Positions 42,323 to 50,881 of a DNA stretch of 64,000 bases are shown piece after piece. The stretch is from Sandaracinobacteroides sp041675905. GTDB taxonomy: Bacteria > Pseudomonadota > Alphaproteobacteria > Sphingomonadales > Sphingomonadaceae. How positions within the stretch are numbered: the stretch's first letter is position 1; each line of letters starts with the position of its first letter. A program made the translations under genes and the position numbers. The notes below the pieces were generated by a model. That model worked only from the letters and a program-made list of their open reading frames with translations, was not told the origin of the DNA and did not search any database. The stretch lies in assembly GCA_041675905.1 (NCBI GenBank), contig JBAYSX010000010.1, positions 1-64,000 of the forward strand. The letters are read 5' to 3'.

Positions 42323-43840
42323 GTGAAGAACGCCCTGCGAATTTTTCTGACTTGCATCGGCGCGTGGTCGCTGACGACAGCGCCTGCCGTTGCCGGCCCA
42401 TGGGCTGAAGCCGGAGACGCGCGTCTGCGCCAGGACGTCGAGCTATTGAAAAGCTTCGGTTATGTTCCAGGGCCAATCGACGCCTGGCCATTACCCTGGG
42501 CGCAAATCGATGCGGGGATCGATGCGGCGCGGGCCTCCGCCGGATTGTCTCCGGCGCTGATGATGGCGTTGGCGCGGCTGGAGACACTGTCCGATCGCAA
42601 TCGCCAGACGTCCCGCTACATGGTGAATGGCAGTTTTACGACGGAGCCGGCGCTGGTGCGCGGTTTTGCGGCCTCCGCCCGCAACGCGGCGGATATGACG
42701 GTGACGGCATCCCATGATCTGGGTGACAGCTTGAGTATCACCTGGGGTGCGAGCTATCTGTCCGGCGGGACAGACAAGCAGCGCGCAACGCAGCAGGGTA
42801 ATAAATTCTCCCCCGCGCCCAGCCATGCTGCTCTTCGTCTTGGCAATTGGGCGCTATACGGCGGCTATCCTGAAACCTGGTGGGGGCCGGGTATTGATGG
42901 CAGCATGCTGTTTTCGACCAGCGCGCGCCCGTTCCCGCGTGTCGGTATTCGCCGGTTGCGGCCCTATAGTATCGACTTTCCGGTCTTGCGCTGGCTCGGT
43001 CCGGTAACGGCCGATGCGTTCGTGGGAGTGCTGACCGAAAAGCGTGATTATAAGAACCCGGGTATCATCGGCATGCGATTCGCATTCCAGCCGACGCCTT
43101 ATTTCGAGATCAGCCTCAATCGGGGGCTGATGCTATGCGGGGAAGGGCGACCCTGCGGCGCGGGGACGATATTCGACGCGCTGGTGGGTGTGGGCGACGC
43201 CGACAATACCGGCACGTTTGACGAACCGGGTAATCAGCTCGGCGGTTTCAACATGTCTTACCGCCGCCCCATCGGGAAAACCGGTCATGCGTTGCGGCTG
43301 CACTTCGATACGGTGGCGGAAGACGCCGATAACATCCTGATCGAACAGTTCGCCCGGCAGATCGGGGTCGGCTTTACCGGGCCGGCGGGCAGCGGCGGCG
43401 CAAGCTATCTGGCCGGTATCGAATATACCGACACACAGGGAGCACGTTTCCTCGGCGACTTGCAGGGCGGAAAAACCTACCCTGGCTCTATCTACAACCA
43501 TTTTCTCTATCGCGATGGCTGGACATTTCGCCGTCGCCCGCTCGGCTATTCGCTGGATGGCGACACGCGCGCCTTTACCCTGCATGGCGCGGTCACCGAT
43601 ACGCGTAACCGCCGCTGGTATGGTTCTCTGCGCTATATCGACCTGAATCTCCACGCGATTCTGCGTTATCGTATATCTCACAGCAATGAGAAGATCGGGC
43701 TGGCCACGGGCGGAGTCGAATGGCCAACGCAATTTGGTGATTTGAAGTTCGAAGCGCGGGTGCAGAAGAATGCGCCGGACACGCCCGATTCCAAACCCTG
43801 GCGTGTGCAGGGCGAATTCGGCTGGACAAGCCGATTTTGA
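42323..43840 (+). CDS. Capsule assembly Wzi family outer membrane protein
   Basis: A 505-residue protein with a signal peptide (LRIFLTCIGAWSLTTAPAVAG) and a beta-barrel pattern ending in a terminal Phe (GEFGWTSRF). Wzi-family segments: LRQDVELLKSFGYVPGPIDAWPLPW, LGNWALYGGYPETWWGPGIDGSMLFSTSARPFP, and GGFNMSYRRPIGK. Wzi binds capsular polysaccharide at the cell surface; other members are less well defined. GTG start at 42323, 19 bases after the nucleotidyltransferase, so possibly the end of the inositol operon. Confidence 0.88.
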   Translation: MKNALRIFLTCIGAWSLTTAPAVAGPWAEAGDARLRQDVELLKSFGYVPGPIDAWPLPWAQIDAGIDAARASAGLSPALMMALARLETLSDRNRQTSRYMVNGSFTTEPALVRGFAASARNAADMTVTASHDLGDSLSITWGASYLSGGTDKQRATQQGNKFSPAPSHAALRLGNWALYGGYPETWWGPGIDGSMLFSTSARPFPRVGIRRLRPYSIDFPVLRWLGPVTADAFVGVLTEKRDYKNPGIIGMRFAFQPTPYFEISLNRGLMLCGEGRPCGAGTIFDALVGVGDADNTGTFDEPGNQLGGFNMSYRRPIGKTGHALRLHFDTVAEDADNILIEQFARQIGVGFTGPAGSGGASYLAGIEYTDTQGARFLGDLQGGKTYPGSIYNHFLYRDGWTFRRRPLGYSLDGDTRAFTLHGAVTDTRNRRWYGSLRYIDLNLHAILRYRISHSNEKIGLATGGVEWPTQFGDLKFEARVQKNAPDTPDSKPWRVQGEFGWTSRF

Positions 43841-43883
43841 AAGGATTCAGGCTGGATTCAGCTGATTTGGCAAGAGTAACGCG

Positions 43884-44516
43884 ATGATAAAGAAGCTGCT
43901 GTCAGTTCTGGCACTTCCCCTGATCGTCAGTCTCCCGGCGCTGGCGCAGGAAACGGGCGAGCCAACACCCATTACGCCGACCGTAAATCCGGCGGCCTCC
44001 CCGCCGGCAGATACTTCGCAACCGGTGCGGGATGCAGGCTATGAGATGACGGAAATCGTTGCAGCGGCCGATGATGCGCTGGGCGAGGGTTCACAGGCAG
44101 TCGCCCAGGTAATCGAAAAAGTCTTCGCGGATCTCGGCAAGCCCAACGCCTATATCGTGGGCCGGGAAGGTGGCGGCGCGCTGATTTTCGGCCTGCGTTA
44201 CGGCCAGGGTACGCTACATTCGAAAATCGAGGGCGAGCGTCAGGTGCATTGGACCGGCCCGTCGCTGGGACCGGACGTCGGCGGCGATGTGTCGCGCAGT
44301 TTCACGCTGGTTTATAATTTGTACGACACCGAGGAAATTTTCCAGCGCTTCCCGGCGGTTGAGGGGCGTGCCTATCTGATCGCCGGCGTTGCGGCCAACT
44401 ATCACCAGCAGGGTGATATTGTCCTTGTGCCCGTACGGCTGGGGGCTGGCTGGCGGTTGGGCGCCAATATGGGCTATCTGAAATATACAAGAAAGGGGAC
44501 GATCTTCCCCTTCTGA
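43884..44516 (+). CDS. eipA: Envelope integrity protein EipA-like (DUF1134)
   Basis: DUF1134 protein of 210 residues with a signal peptide (KLLSVLALPLIVSLPALAQE). After a Pro-rich linker the domain shows GYEMTEIVAAADDALGEGSQAVAQVIEKVFADLGKPNAYIVGREGGGALIFGLRYGQG, HWTGPSLGPDVGGDVSRSFTLVYNL and a final RLGANMGYLKYTRKGTIFPF. In Brucella, EipA is needed for envelope integrity and is found in the periplasm. It stands alone between wzi and lptD. Confidence 0.93.
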   Translation: MIKKLLSVLALPLIVSLPALAQETGEPTPITPTVNPAASPPADTSQPVRDAGYEMTEIVAAADDALGEGSQAVAQVIEKVFADLGKPNAYIVGREGGGALIFGLRYGQGTLHSKIEGERQVHWTGPSLGPDVGGDVSRSFTLVYNLYDTEEIFQRFPAVEGRAYLIAGVAANYHQQGDIVLVPVRLGAGWRLGANMGYLKYTRKGTIFPF

Positions 44517-44606
44517 TTCCGGCAGGCTGACAAGGGGGTAATTTGACGATGGAAACGCACGGTCAGGCGGGGCGCGCCTATGCGGTGCTTGTGCTATCGC
44601 GCACGC

Positions 44607-46850
44607 ATGCCTAAAGCCCCGGCTGACATGGCCTGTCGCTCTTCTCTTCTCGCCGCATTATCGCTTTTGGCGCTGGCGACGCCGGCTGCCGCGCAAACGG
44701 TTGTCCCGCCCGAACCCGCGCCGGCGGAATCGACCGACATGATCAACTTCGAGGCGGAGCAACTCACCTACGACGAAAACAGCGATGTGATCACTGCGTC
44801 TGGCGATGTTGTCGTTCGCCATGAAGGCGAACAGCTGATTGCCGATACGATCGTCTACAACCGCAAGGATGGGCGGGTCATGGCGTCCGGTAATGTGCAG
44901 GGTACGTCTGCGGACGGCACGCGTATTATCGCGGATGAGATGGAGGTCACGGAGTCCCTGAAGGACGGCGTCATCGAGAATGTGCTGCTGATCCTTTCAG
45001 ACCGAAGTCGTCTTGCTGCGCGGACCGGTACCCGTCGCGATGGCATTTCCACGCTGGATCGCGCCGTTTATTCGCCGTGCCTCGTGGTTGACGAAGAAAC
45101 CGGCTGCCCGCAAACGCCGCTGTGGGCGTTGAAGGCCGTGCGCGTCACCCATGATCCGGTGCGCCGCCGCATATCCTATCGCGATGTGCGGCTGGAAGCG
45201 CTTGGCGTGCCGATCCTGTACCTTCCCGGATTCTCGCATCCGGACAGCTACGATCATAGCCAGACGGGCATATTGTCGCCCGATGTCAGCTATTCGCGTG
45301 AACTGGGCGCGGAACTCACCATTCCCTGGTACTGGGCCATCGCACCGGACCGCGATCTCACCGCGACTGCTCATCTTTATACCGGCGTCAACCCGGTGCT
45401 GGGGGTGGAGTATCGGCAGTTGTTCGCTGGCGGTCCGATTCGCGTTGGTGGGCGGCTGACACATGCCCCGGGCGAGGTGATCGATATCGAAACGGGCGAG
45501 ATCATCCGCTCCAATGCGAAACTGCGTGGCTATTTCGAGGCTAATGGCCAGCTGGAGCATGGGGAAATTCTGGGGGACGGCTGGCGATCCACTTTCGCGT
45601 CGAGGCTGACGACAGACGATAATTTCCCCGGGCGTTACCAGATCAGTCTGGATACCACGCTCCGCACCACCTACGCGCTCGAACGCTTCCAGGACAACAG
45701 CTATATCCACATCGGCGGCTGGTTTTTCCAGGGGCTGCGTGCCGGAGATCGCGCCGCCGCAACCCCTCTGGCGCTACCGCTCGTCGATGTCCGCTGGCGC
45801 CCGGAGATTGAGCCATTGGGCGGTCGCCTGATGGTCGCCGCGAATAGCCTGGGGCTGTATCGCCGCGATGGCCAGACCATGGCGCGGGCGCTGGCGTCGG
45901 CGCAGTGGGATCGCAGCTTCCTGACCGGCATGGGCCAGCGCATCACTGTAACCGGCCTGATACGTGGCGATGTCTATTCGGTGGATGACAGCCATCTGGC
46001 CGATAACATAATGTATGCCGGGCGCGATGGCTGGCGAACCCGGGTGATTCCGCTGGCCGCGATAGATATTGAATGGCCATTTGCCGGCCCACTCGGTAAT
46101 GGTACGCAAACTCTCACGCCGCGCGTACAGTTTGTCGGATCGACCACGACCGCCAATAAAAGCATACCTAACGAAGATAGCCGCGCCATCGATCTGGAAG
46201 AATCCAACCTGTTCGCACTTAACCGTTTTCCAGGCTATGATCGCTGGGAAGGCGGGGCGCGCATTACTTATGGTATGGATTGGCGCTGGACGAAGCCCGG
46301 CCTTATCGTCAGCGCCCAGTTTGGCCAAAGCTATCGGCTCGATGACCAGACCGACGTATTTCCGGACGGTACCGGGCTGAATACCCGCATGTCCGATTTT
46401 GTTGGCCGGATGTCGGTGCAATGGGGCCGGCATCTCGAAGTGGTGCAACGGCTGCGGCTCGATAAAGACAGTTTCGCCATTCGCCGGCATGAAACCGACG
46501 TCATGTTCGGTGGCCGGCGTACCTATGCCAGCATTGGCTATTTGCGTTTCAACCGGAACATCAATCTCGAAGATCTGGTCGATCATGAAGAAGTGCGCGT
46601 CGGCGCGCGGATAGCGTTTGCGCGATATTGGGCCGTATTCGGCTCGGCGGTCATTGATTTGACCTCGGCGAAGGCAAACCCCGGGTCGGATCGGGATGGC
46701 TATCAGCCCATCCGCCACAGGGCGGGGCTCTTGTATGCAGATGAATGTTTCGACTTTTCAATCACATGGCGGCGGAATTATGTGGATAACCCCAACGCGC
46801 GGCGGGGCAATACGTTTCTGTTCTCGATCTCTCTGAAGAATTTGGGATAG
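44607..46850 (+). CDS. lptD: LPS-assembly protein LptD
   Basis: Outer-membrane LPS insertion barrel; 747 residues from ATG 44607. Signal peptide (SSLLAALSLLALATPAAAQ), LptA-like OstA domain (INFEAEQLTYDENSDVITASGDVVVRHEGEQLIADTIVYNRKDGRVMASGNV), then LptD barrel with SPCLVVDEETGCPQTPLWALKAVRVTHDPVRRRISYRD carrying conserved Cys and a C-terminal GNTFLFSISLKNLG. Alternative starts are 44580 and 44628. It is followed by surA, pdxA and rsmA, the same order as in E. coli. Confidence 0.94.
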   Translation: MPKAPADMACRSSLLAALSLLALATPAAAQTVVPPEPAPAESTDMINFEAEQLTYDENSDVITASGDVVVRHEGEQLIADTIVYNRKDGRVMASGNVQGTSADGTRIIADEMEVTESLKDGVIENVLLILSDRSRLAARTGTRRDGISTLDRAVYSPCLVVDEETGCPQTPLWALKAVRVTHDPVRRRISYRDVRLEALGVPILYLPGFSHPDSYDHSQTGILSPDVSYSRELGAELTIPWYWAIAPDRDLTATAHLYTGVNPVLGVEYRQLFAGGPIRVGGRLTHAPGEVIDIETGEIIRSNAKLRGYFEANGQLEHGEILGDGWRSTFASRLTTDDNFPGRYQISLDTTLRTTYALERFQDNSYIHIGGWFFQGLRAGDRAAATPLALPLVDVRWRPEIEPLGGRLMVAANSLGLYRRDGQTMARALASAQWDRSFLTGMGQRITVTGLIRGDVYSVDDSHLADNIMYAGRDGWRTRVIPLAAIDIEWPFAGPLGNGTQTLTPRVQFVGSTTTANKSIPNEDSRAIDLEESNLFALNRFPGYDRWEGGARITYGMDWRWTKPGLIVSAQFGQSYRLDDQTDVFPDGTGLNTRMSDFVGRMSVQWGRHLEVVQRLRLDKDSFAIRRHETDVMFGGRRTYASIGYLRFNRNINLEDLVDHEEVRVGARIAFARYWAVFGSAVIDLTSAKANPGSDRDGYQPIRHRAGLLYADECFDFSITWRRNYVDNPNARRGNTFLFSISLKNLG

Positions 46851-46873
46851 ATGGGCAAAGTTGGCCCGTCAGC

Positions 46874-46905
46874 GGTGAACCGTGTTGCGTCAGCGATGGT
46901 TCACC
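46874..46905. promoter_or_regulatory. Perfect inverted repeat between lptD and surA
   Basis: GGTGAACC at 46874-46881 is mirrored by GGTTCACC at 46898-46905 with a 16-base spacer. Flanking TTGGCC (46861) and TGGCCA (46911 region) can extend the structure. It lies 24 bases after the lptD stop and 89 bases before surA. No T run follows, so it is a possible processing site, operator or attenuator rather than a simple terminator. Confidence 0.4.
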
Positions 46906-46993
46906 ATTGTCTGGCCAGAATGACGGCAAACTCGTATAGGGTTCCGGCCAGGCCGGGACGCAATGTGGAATTTTCGCGGGATAATCAACACGC

Positions 46994-48358
46994 ATGAACA
47001 GTTTCAGCGTTTCGACTTCGATTCTGGCAGTCAGCATGCTGCTGGCTCTTGCACCGGCGGCTGCCCAGCAACCCTCCCCGCAATATGCGGCCATCACGCC
47101 CCAGCAACGTTCGGCGGCATCCGCGCTGGATTTGCCCGAGATCACTGTGATGGGCGCGTATGACCCGAATGTCCGCAAGGCGACCGCTATTGTTAACGGC
47201 GATATCATCACCGATACGGATGTCGATCAGCGCCTGGGGCTGGTGTTGATCGCCAACCAGGGGCAGATTCCGGCGAACGAGCGCGAGATGCTGCGTTTGC
47301 AGATTTTGCGTAACCTGATCGACGAAAAATTGCAGATCCAGGAAGCCGCCCGCAAGGATGTGGTCATTTCCGATGCGGAAGTCGATCAGGTTTATGCGCG
47401 GGTTTCGACCCAGAATAACCAGTCCCCGGAAGAATTTGAGCGACTGTTACGCGCAGGCAATTCGTCTCCGGCGTCGATCCGGCAGCAAATTCGTGCCGAA
47501 CTGGCATGGAGCCGGCTGCTGCGATCGCGGGTCGAGCCATTTGTCAATGTTGGTGACGAAGAGGTACAGTCTGTCATTAACCGGCTGGAGGCGTCGAAAG
47601 GACAGGAAGAGTATCGCGTTGGCGAGATTTTCCTTTCAGCCCCGCCGGAACTGCAATTGCAGGTACAACAGGAAGCCCGGCGCATCGTAGAGCAGGTGCG
47701 CGCCGGCGCAAGTTTCGTCGCCTATGCACGGCAATTCTCCGAAGCTTCAACGGCGGCGGTTGGCGGCGACCTCGGCTGGGTCCGGGCGGAACAGTTATCG
47801 CCGGCGTTGCAGCCGGTTGTCACCAGTCTGGAGCGCGGCGCGGTGTCCGATCCGGTCCTGGTGCCGGGTGGTGTCGCCATTATCGCGCTGGTCGATACGC
47901 GTCAGGTTCTGGCGTCTGATCCGGGTGACGCGCTGTTATCCCTGAAACAGTTGACCATTCCGTTACCTGCCGACATCACTGAACAGGCGGCACGGAAACT
48001 GGCGACCGACATTCAGGCGCAGACCCAGAATATGGGCGGTTGCGGCGGTGCGGACGCCGTGGCGAAAAAGCTTGGCGCGTCGGTTGTCACCAACGATCAA
48101 TTGCGTCTCGGAGATCTGCCGGCGCCGTTGCAGCAGATGATGCAGACCATGCCGGTGGGCGGCTCCACCCCGGCTTTTGGCTCTGCGGCCGAGGGGTTGC
48201 GTGTGCTGGTGCTGTGCGGACGGGATGATCCGCCGGCCGGCGGTAATCTGCCATCGTTTGATGACGTCTATTCGCAAATCACCGATCAACGGGTGAACAG
48301 CGCCGCGCGGCGTTACTTGCGCGATTTGCGACGGGACGCGGTGGTCGATTATCGCTAG
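46994..48358 (+). CDS. surA: Periplasmic chaperone/peptidyl-prolyl isomerase SurA
   Basis: Chaperone for outer-membrane proteins, including LptD; 454 residues. Signal peptide (LAVSMLLALAPAAAQ), N-terminal SurA domain (KATAIVNGDIITDTDVDQRLGLVLIANQGQIPANEREMLRLQILRNLIDEKLQIQEA), parvulin domain at about 195-300 (YRVGEIFLSAPPELQLQVQQEARRIVEQVRAGASFVAYARQFSEASTAAVGGDLGWV), and a C-terminal helix region ending RRYLRDLRRDAVVDYR. The neighbours lptD and pdxA match the classic cluster. Confidence 0.95.
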   Translation: MNSFSVSTSILAVSMLLALAPAAAQQPSPQYAAITPQQRSAASALDLPEITVMGAYDPNVRKATAIVNGDIITDTDVDQRLGLVLIANQGQIPANEREMLRLQILRNLIDEKLQIQEAARKDVVISDAEVDQVYARVSTQNNQSPEEFERLLRAGNSSPASIRQQIRAELAWSRLLRSRVEPFVNVGDEEVQSVINRLEASKGQEEYRVGEIFLSAPPELQLQVQQEARRIVEQVRAGASFVAYARQFSEASTAAVGGDLGWVRAEQLSPALQPVVTSLERGAVSDPVLVPGGVAIIALVDTRQVLASDPGDALLSLKQLTIPLPADITEQAARKLATDIQAQTQNMGGCGGADAVAKKLGASVVTNDQLRLGDLPAPLQQMMQTMPVGGSTPAFGSAAEGLRVLVLCGRDDPPAGGNLPSFDDVYSQITDQRVNSAARRYLRDLRRDAVVDYR

Positions 48359-48377
48359 CACATTGGAAGGTATGGAA

Positions 48378-49415
48378 ATGGCGGTGGGCGAAGCCATCAG
48401 GGAAGCAGACTATCCGGACGGCCCGCCTCTGGCGCCCCTTGCTGTGTCGCTGGGAGATCCGGCTGGAATTGGACCCGAAGTCATTGCAAAGGCATGGGCG
48501 ATCCGGCGTGCGCACAGACTGCATCCCTTTTTCGCGATTGGCGACCGCCGTAGTATCACGGCTGTCTGGGACGGACCGGTGGAAACCATCTCCCACCCGT
48601 CCGAAGCGCCGGAAGTGTTCGAGACCGCCTTGCCCCTGCTGCGCGTGGATGATCCGGGAGAAATCACACCGGGAACACCAAATCTGGCGGGGGCGCGCTG
48701 CGCGCTCGACTCGGTGGAAATGGCCGTCGGGCTGGCGCGGTCGGGTGCCGCATCCGCGCTGGTGACGGGGCCGGTCGCCAAATCACAATTATATGCCATT
48801 GGTTTCGATCATCCGGGTCAAACGGAATTTGTTGCGGAGCGTTGTGGCGTCGCCGCAGAAAATGTCGCGATGATGCTCGTGGGGCCGGATTTGCGCACGG
48901 TGCCAATTACTATTCACCAGCCGCTGGGCAAGGTGATCCAGACGCTGAACAGCGAGCTGATCGTGTCTCGCGCCCGTACCGTTGCCCGCGCCCTCATCCG
49001 TGATTTTGCGATCCCGCAGCCGCGTCTTGCCGTCGCTGGTCTGAATCCCCACGCGGGAGAGGGCGGATCGCTGGGGCGGGAGGAAATCGAGGTGATCGCG
49101 CCGGCGGTTGCACAGTTGCAGGCGGAAGGCTTGCATGTAACCGGGCCGTTGTCAGCGGACACCATGTTCCATCCGGCAGCCCGCGCCCAGTATGACGCGG
49201 CGATTTGCATGTATCATGATCAGGCTCTTATTCCCCTGAAAACGCTGTATTTTGACAGCGGTGTCAATATGACGGTGGGTTTGCCAATCCTGCGCACCTC
49301 GCCCGACCATGGCACGGCGTTCGGTATCGCCGGAAAAGGTGCGGCGAGCCCGCGGGCGATGATCGCTGCGATTGCTCTCGCCGGCGACTGCGCCCGCGCG
49401 CGCGCCGGCGTCTGA
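48378..49415 (+). CDS. pdxA: 4-hydroxythreonine-4-phosphate dehydrogenase
   Basis: NAD-dependent step of the DXP-dependent pyridoxal phosphate pathway; 345 residues. LAVSLGDPAGIGPEVIAKAW, LVTGPVAKSQLYAIGFDHPGQTEFVAE, HQPLGKVIQTLN, GLNPHAGEGGSLGREE, HDQALIPLKTLYFDSGVNMTVGLPILRTSPDHGTAFGIAGKG hold the metal-binding histidines. ATG 48378 has GGAAGG 7 bases upstream; 48372 and TTG 48363 are alternatives. rsmA starts 8 bases after the stop. Confidence 0.97.
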   Translation: MAVGEAIREADYPDGPPLAPLAVSLGDPAGIGPEVIAKAWAIRRAHRLHPFFAIGDRRSITAVWDGPVETISHPSEAPEVFETALPLLRVDDPGEITPGTPNLAGARCALDSVEMAVGLARSGAASALVTGPVAKSQLYAIGFDHPGQTEFVAERCGVAAENVAMMLVGPDLRTVPITIHQPLGKVIQTLNSELIVSRARTVARALIRDFAIPQPRLAVAGLNPHAGEGGSLGREEIEVIAPAVAQLQAEGLHVTGPLSADTMFHPAARAQYDAAICMYHDQALIPLKTLYFDSGVNMTVGLPILRTSPDHGTAFGIAGKGAASPRAMIAAIALAGDCARARAGV

Positions 49416-49423
49416 CAGTTCTG

Positions 49424-50281
49424 ATGCCGGATGTTGCCGCCAGGATTGCGGCATTGCCGCCGTTACGTGATGAAATTGCCGCCGCCGGACTATCCGCCGA
49501 GAAATCGCTGGGGCAAAATTTCCTGCTCGACCTCAATCTGCTGGACCGCATTGTGCGCGCGATCCCGTTATCGCCGGGCGATACCGTCTATGAAGTGGGC
49601 CCTGGCCCTGGCGGGCTGACCCGTGCCCTGTTAAAAGCTGGCGCCCGCGTCGTGGCGGTGGAGCGGGACCGGCGGGCATTTCCCATCCTGGAACGCCTTG
49701 CGGATGCCAGTGGTGGGCGCCTTGCGATCGTCGAAGGCGATGCGATGAGCGTAAATGCTGCTGCGCTGGCAGGGGAGGGCGCGCATATCGCCGCGAATCT
49801 GCCCTATAATATCGGCACGCCGCTGCTGGTCGGCTGGTTGTCTGAAACGGTATGGCCGCCATGGTGGCGCTCGGCGACGCTGATGTTCCAGCGCGAGGTG
49901 GCGGACCGGATCGTCGCCCGCACGCAGACCTCCGACTATGGCCGGCTGGCGGTACTGGCGCAGTGGCGAGCACGGGTACAGATGATCACGACCCTGCCCG
50001 CACGGGCGTTTACCCCGCCACCAAAAGTGGACAGTGCGGTGGTGCAATTACTGCCGCGTCCGACAGCGTCACCCCTGGCGGTGGAGCGGTTGGCACAGGT
50101 AACGCAGGCGGCTTTTGGCCAGCGGCGCAAAATGTTGCGTCAGGCGCTGAAAAGCTTGCCTGGCGGCCTTGCTGCGCTGGCAGCGAGCGGTATCGACCCG
50201 GCCCGCCGGGCCGAAACCCTGTCGGTTGACGAGTTTATTTCCCTCGCCATGGCCGTGCCGACAGACCTTGCGCATAATTGA
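49424..50281 (+). CDS. rsmA: 16S rRNA A1518/A1519 dimethyltransferase RsmA (KsgA)
   Basis: Dimethylates two adenosines in 16S rRNA helix 45; 285 residues. SLGQNFLLDLNLLDRIVRAI, the SAM motif VYEVGPGPGGLTRALLKAGARVVAVERD, NLPYNIGTPLL motif IV and QREVADRIVARTQTSDYGRLAVLAQWRA are diagnostic. Part of lptD-surA-pdxA-rsmA. Its last 47 bases overlap the convergent DUF2141 gene. Confidence 0.97.
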   Translation: MPDVAARIAALPPLRDEIAAAGLSAEKSLGQNFLLDLNLLDRIVRAIPLSPGDTVYEVGPGPGGLTRALLKAGARVVAVERDRRAFPILERLADASGGRLAIVEGDAMSVNAAALAGEGAHIAANLPYNIGTPLLVGWLSETVWPPWWRSATLMFQREVADRIVARTQTSDYGRLAVLAQWRARVQMITTLPARAFTPPPKVDSAVVQLLPRPTASPLAVERLAQVTQAAFGQRRKMLRQALKSLPGGLAALAASGIDPARRAETLSVDEFISLAMAVPTDLAHN

Positions 50282-50789
50282 GAATGACGCGCATCGGCAC
50301 GATTCCGGCGATCCGAGTTTCCACCAGGTCAACCTTCGGTTTGGAATGACCGAGCCTGGGGTTATTGGAAAAGCCGAAGCCGTCGCTCCACACGTTCAGT
50401 TTGCCGTCTTGGTTGCGATCATGCAGCGCGACAATGGCATGGGGACCATTCTCTGGCACCGGCGCACATACCGTCATGGGGCCTGATTCTGTCATCGGGG
50501 TGTCAATCCGTGTGACATATTTGCCACTGGCGAGAAATTCTTCTTCCTGCGCCCGATAGATTGAGATGCGCAACTGTCCGGTGCGGTCCCGAAAACCGTC
50601 GACGGTTACCAGGACAGCCGGACCACGGGCATCGGGGCCGCAGGCAGCGGCATCACCGAAAATTTCCGTATCATCCGCCCGCGCGGGCGAGGTAATTGTC
50701 GATTTAGCCTGTACCGCTGCATCCGTTGCGGCATGGGCCGCTACAGGTGCGGCGGCAATTGTCAGGGCAAAAAGAGATTGTTTCAACAT
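50235..50789 (-). CDS. DUF2141 domain-containing exported protein
   Basis: A 184-residue exported protein: signal MLKQSLFALTIAAAPVAAHA, then a DUF2141 domain (VLVTVDGFRDRTGQLRISIYRAQEEEFLASGKYVTRIDTPMT, HAIVALHDRNQDGKLNVWSDGFGFSNNPRLG). The domain is a small beta-sandwich of unknown function; the DRNQDGKLN segment resembles a calcium-binding loop. ATG 50789 has AAAGGCGGAA upstream. The C-terminus overlaps rsmA by 47 bases in the opposite strand; lptF is divergent 92 bases away. Confidence 0.88.
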   Translation of the reverse strand: MLKQSLFALTIAAAPVAAHAATDAAVQAKSTITSPARADDTEIFGDAAACGPDARGPAVLVTVDGFRDRTGQLRISIYRAQEEEFLASGKYVTRIDTPMTESGPMTVCAPVPENGPHAIVALHDRNQDGKLNVWSDGFGFSNNPRLGHSKPKVDLVETRIAGIVPMRVILNYAQGLSARPWRGK

Positions 50790-50881
50790 CAGGTTCCGCC
50801 TTTCACGGGGGATATGGTGGAGAAGGAGTGTGTCGGCAACCGAGGTTTGCATGCCACGCGCGGGGTGCTAAGCGCCGGGCG

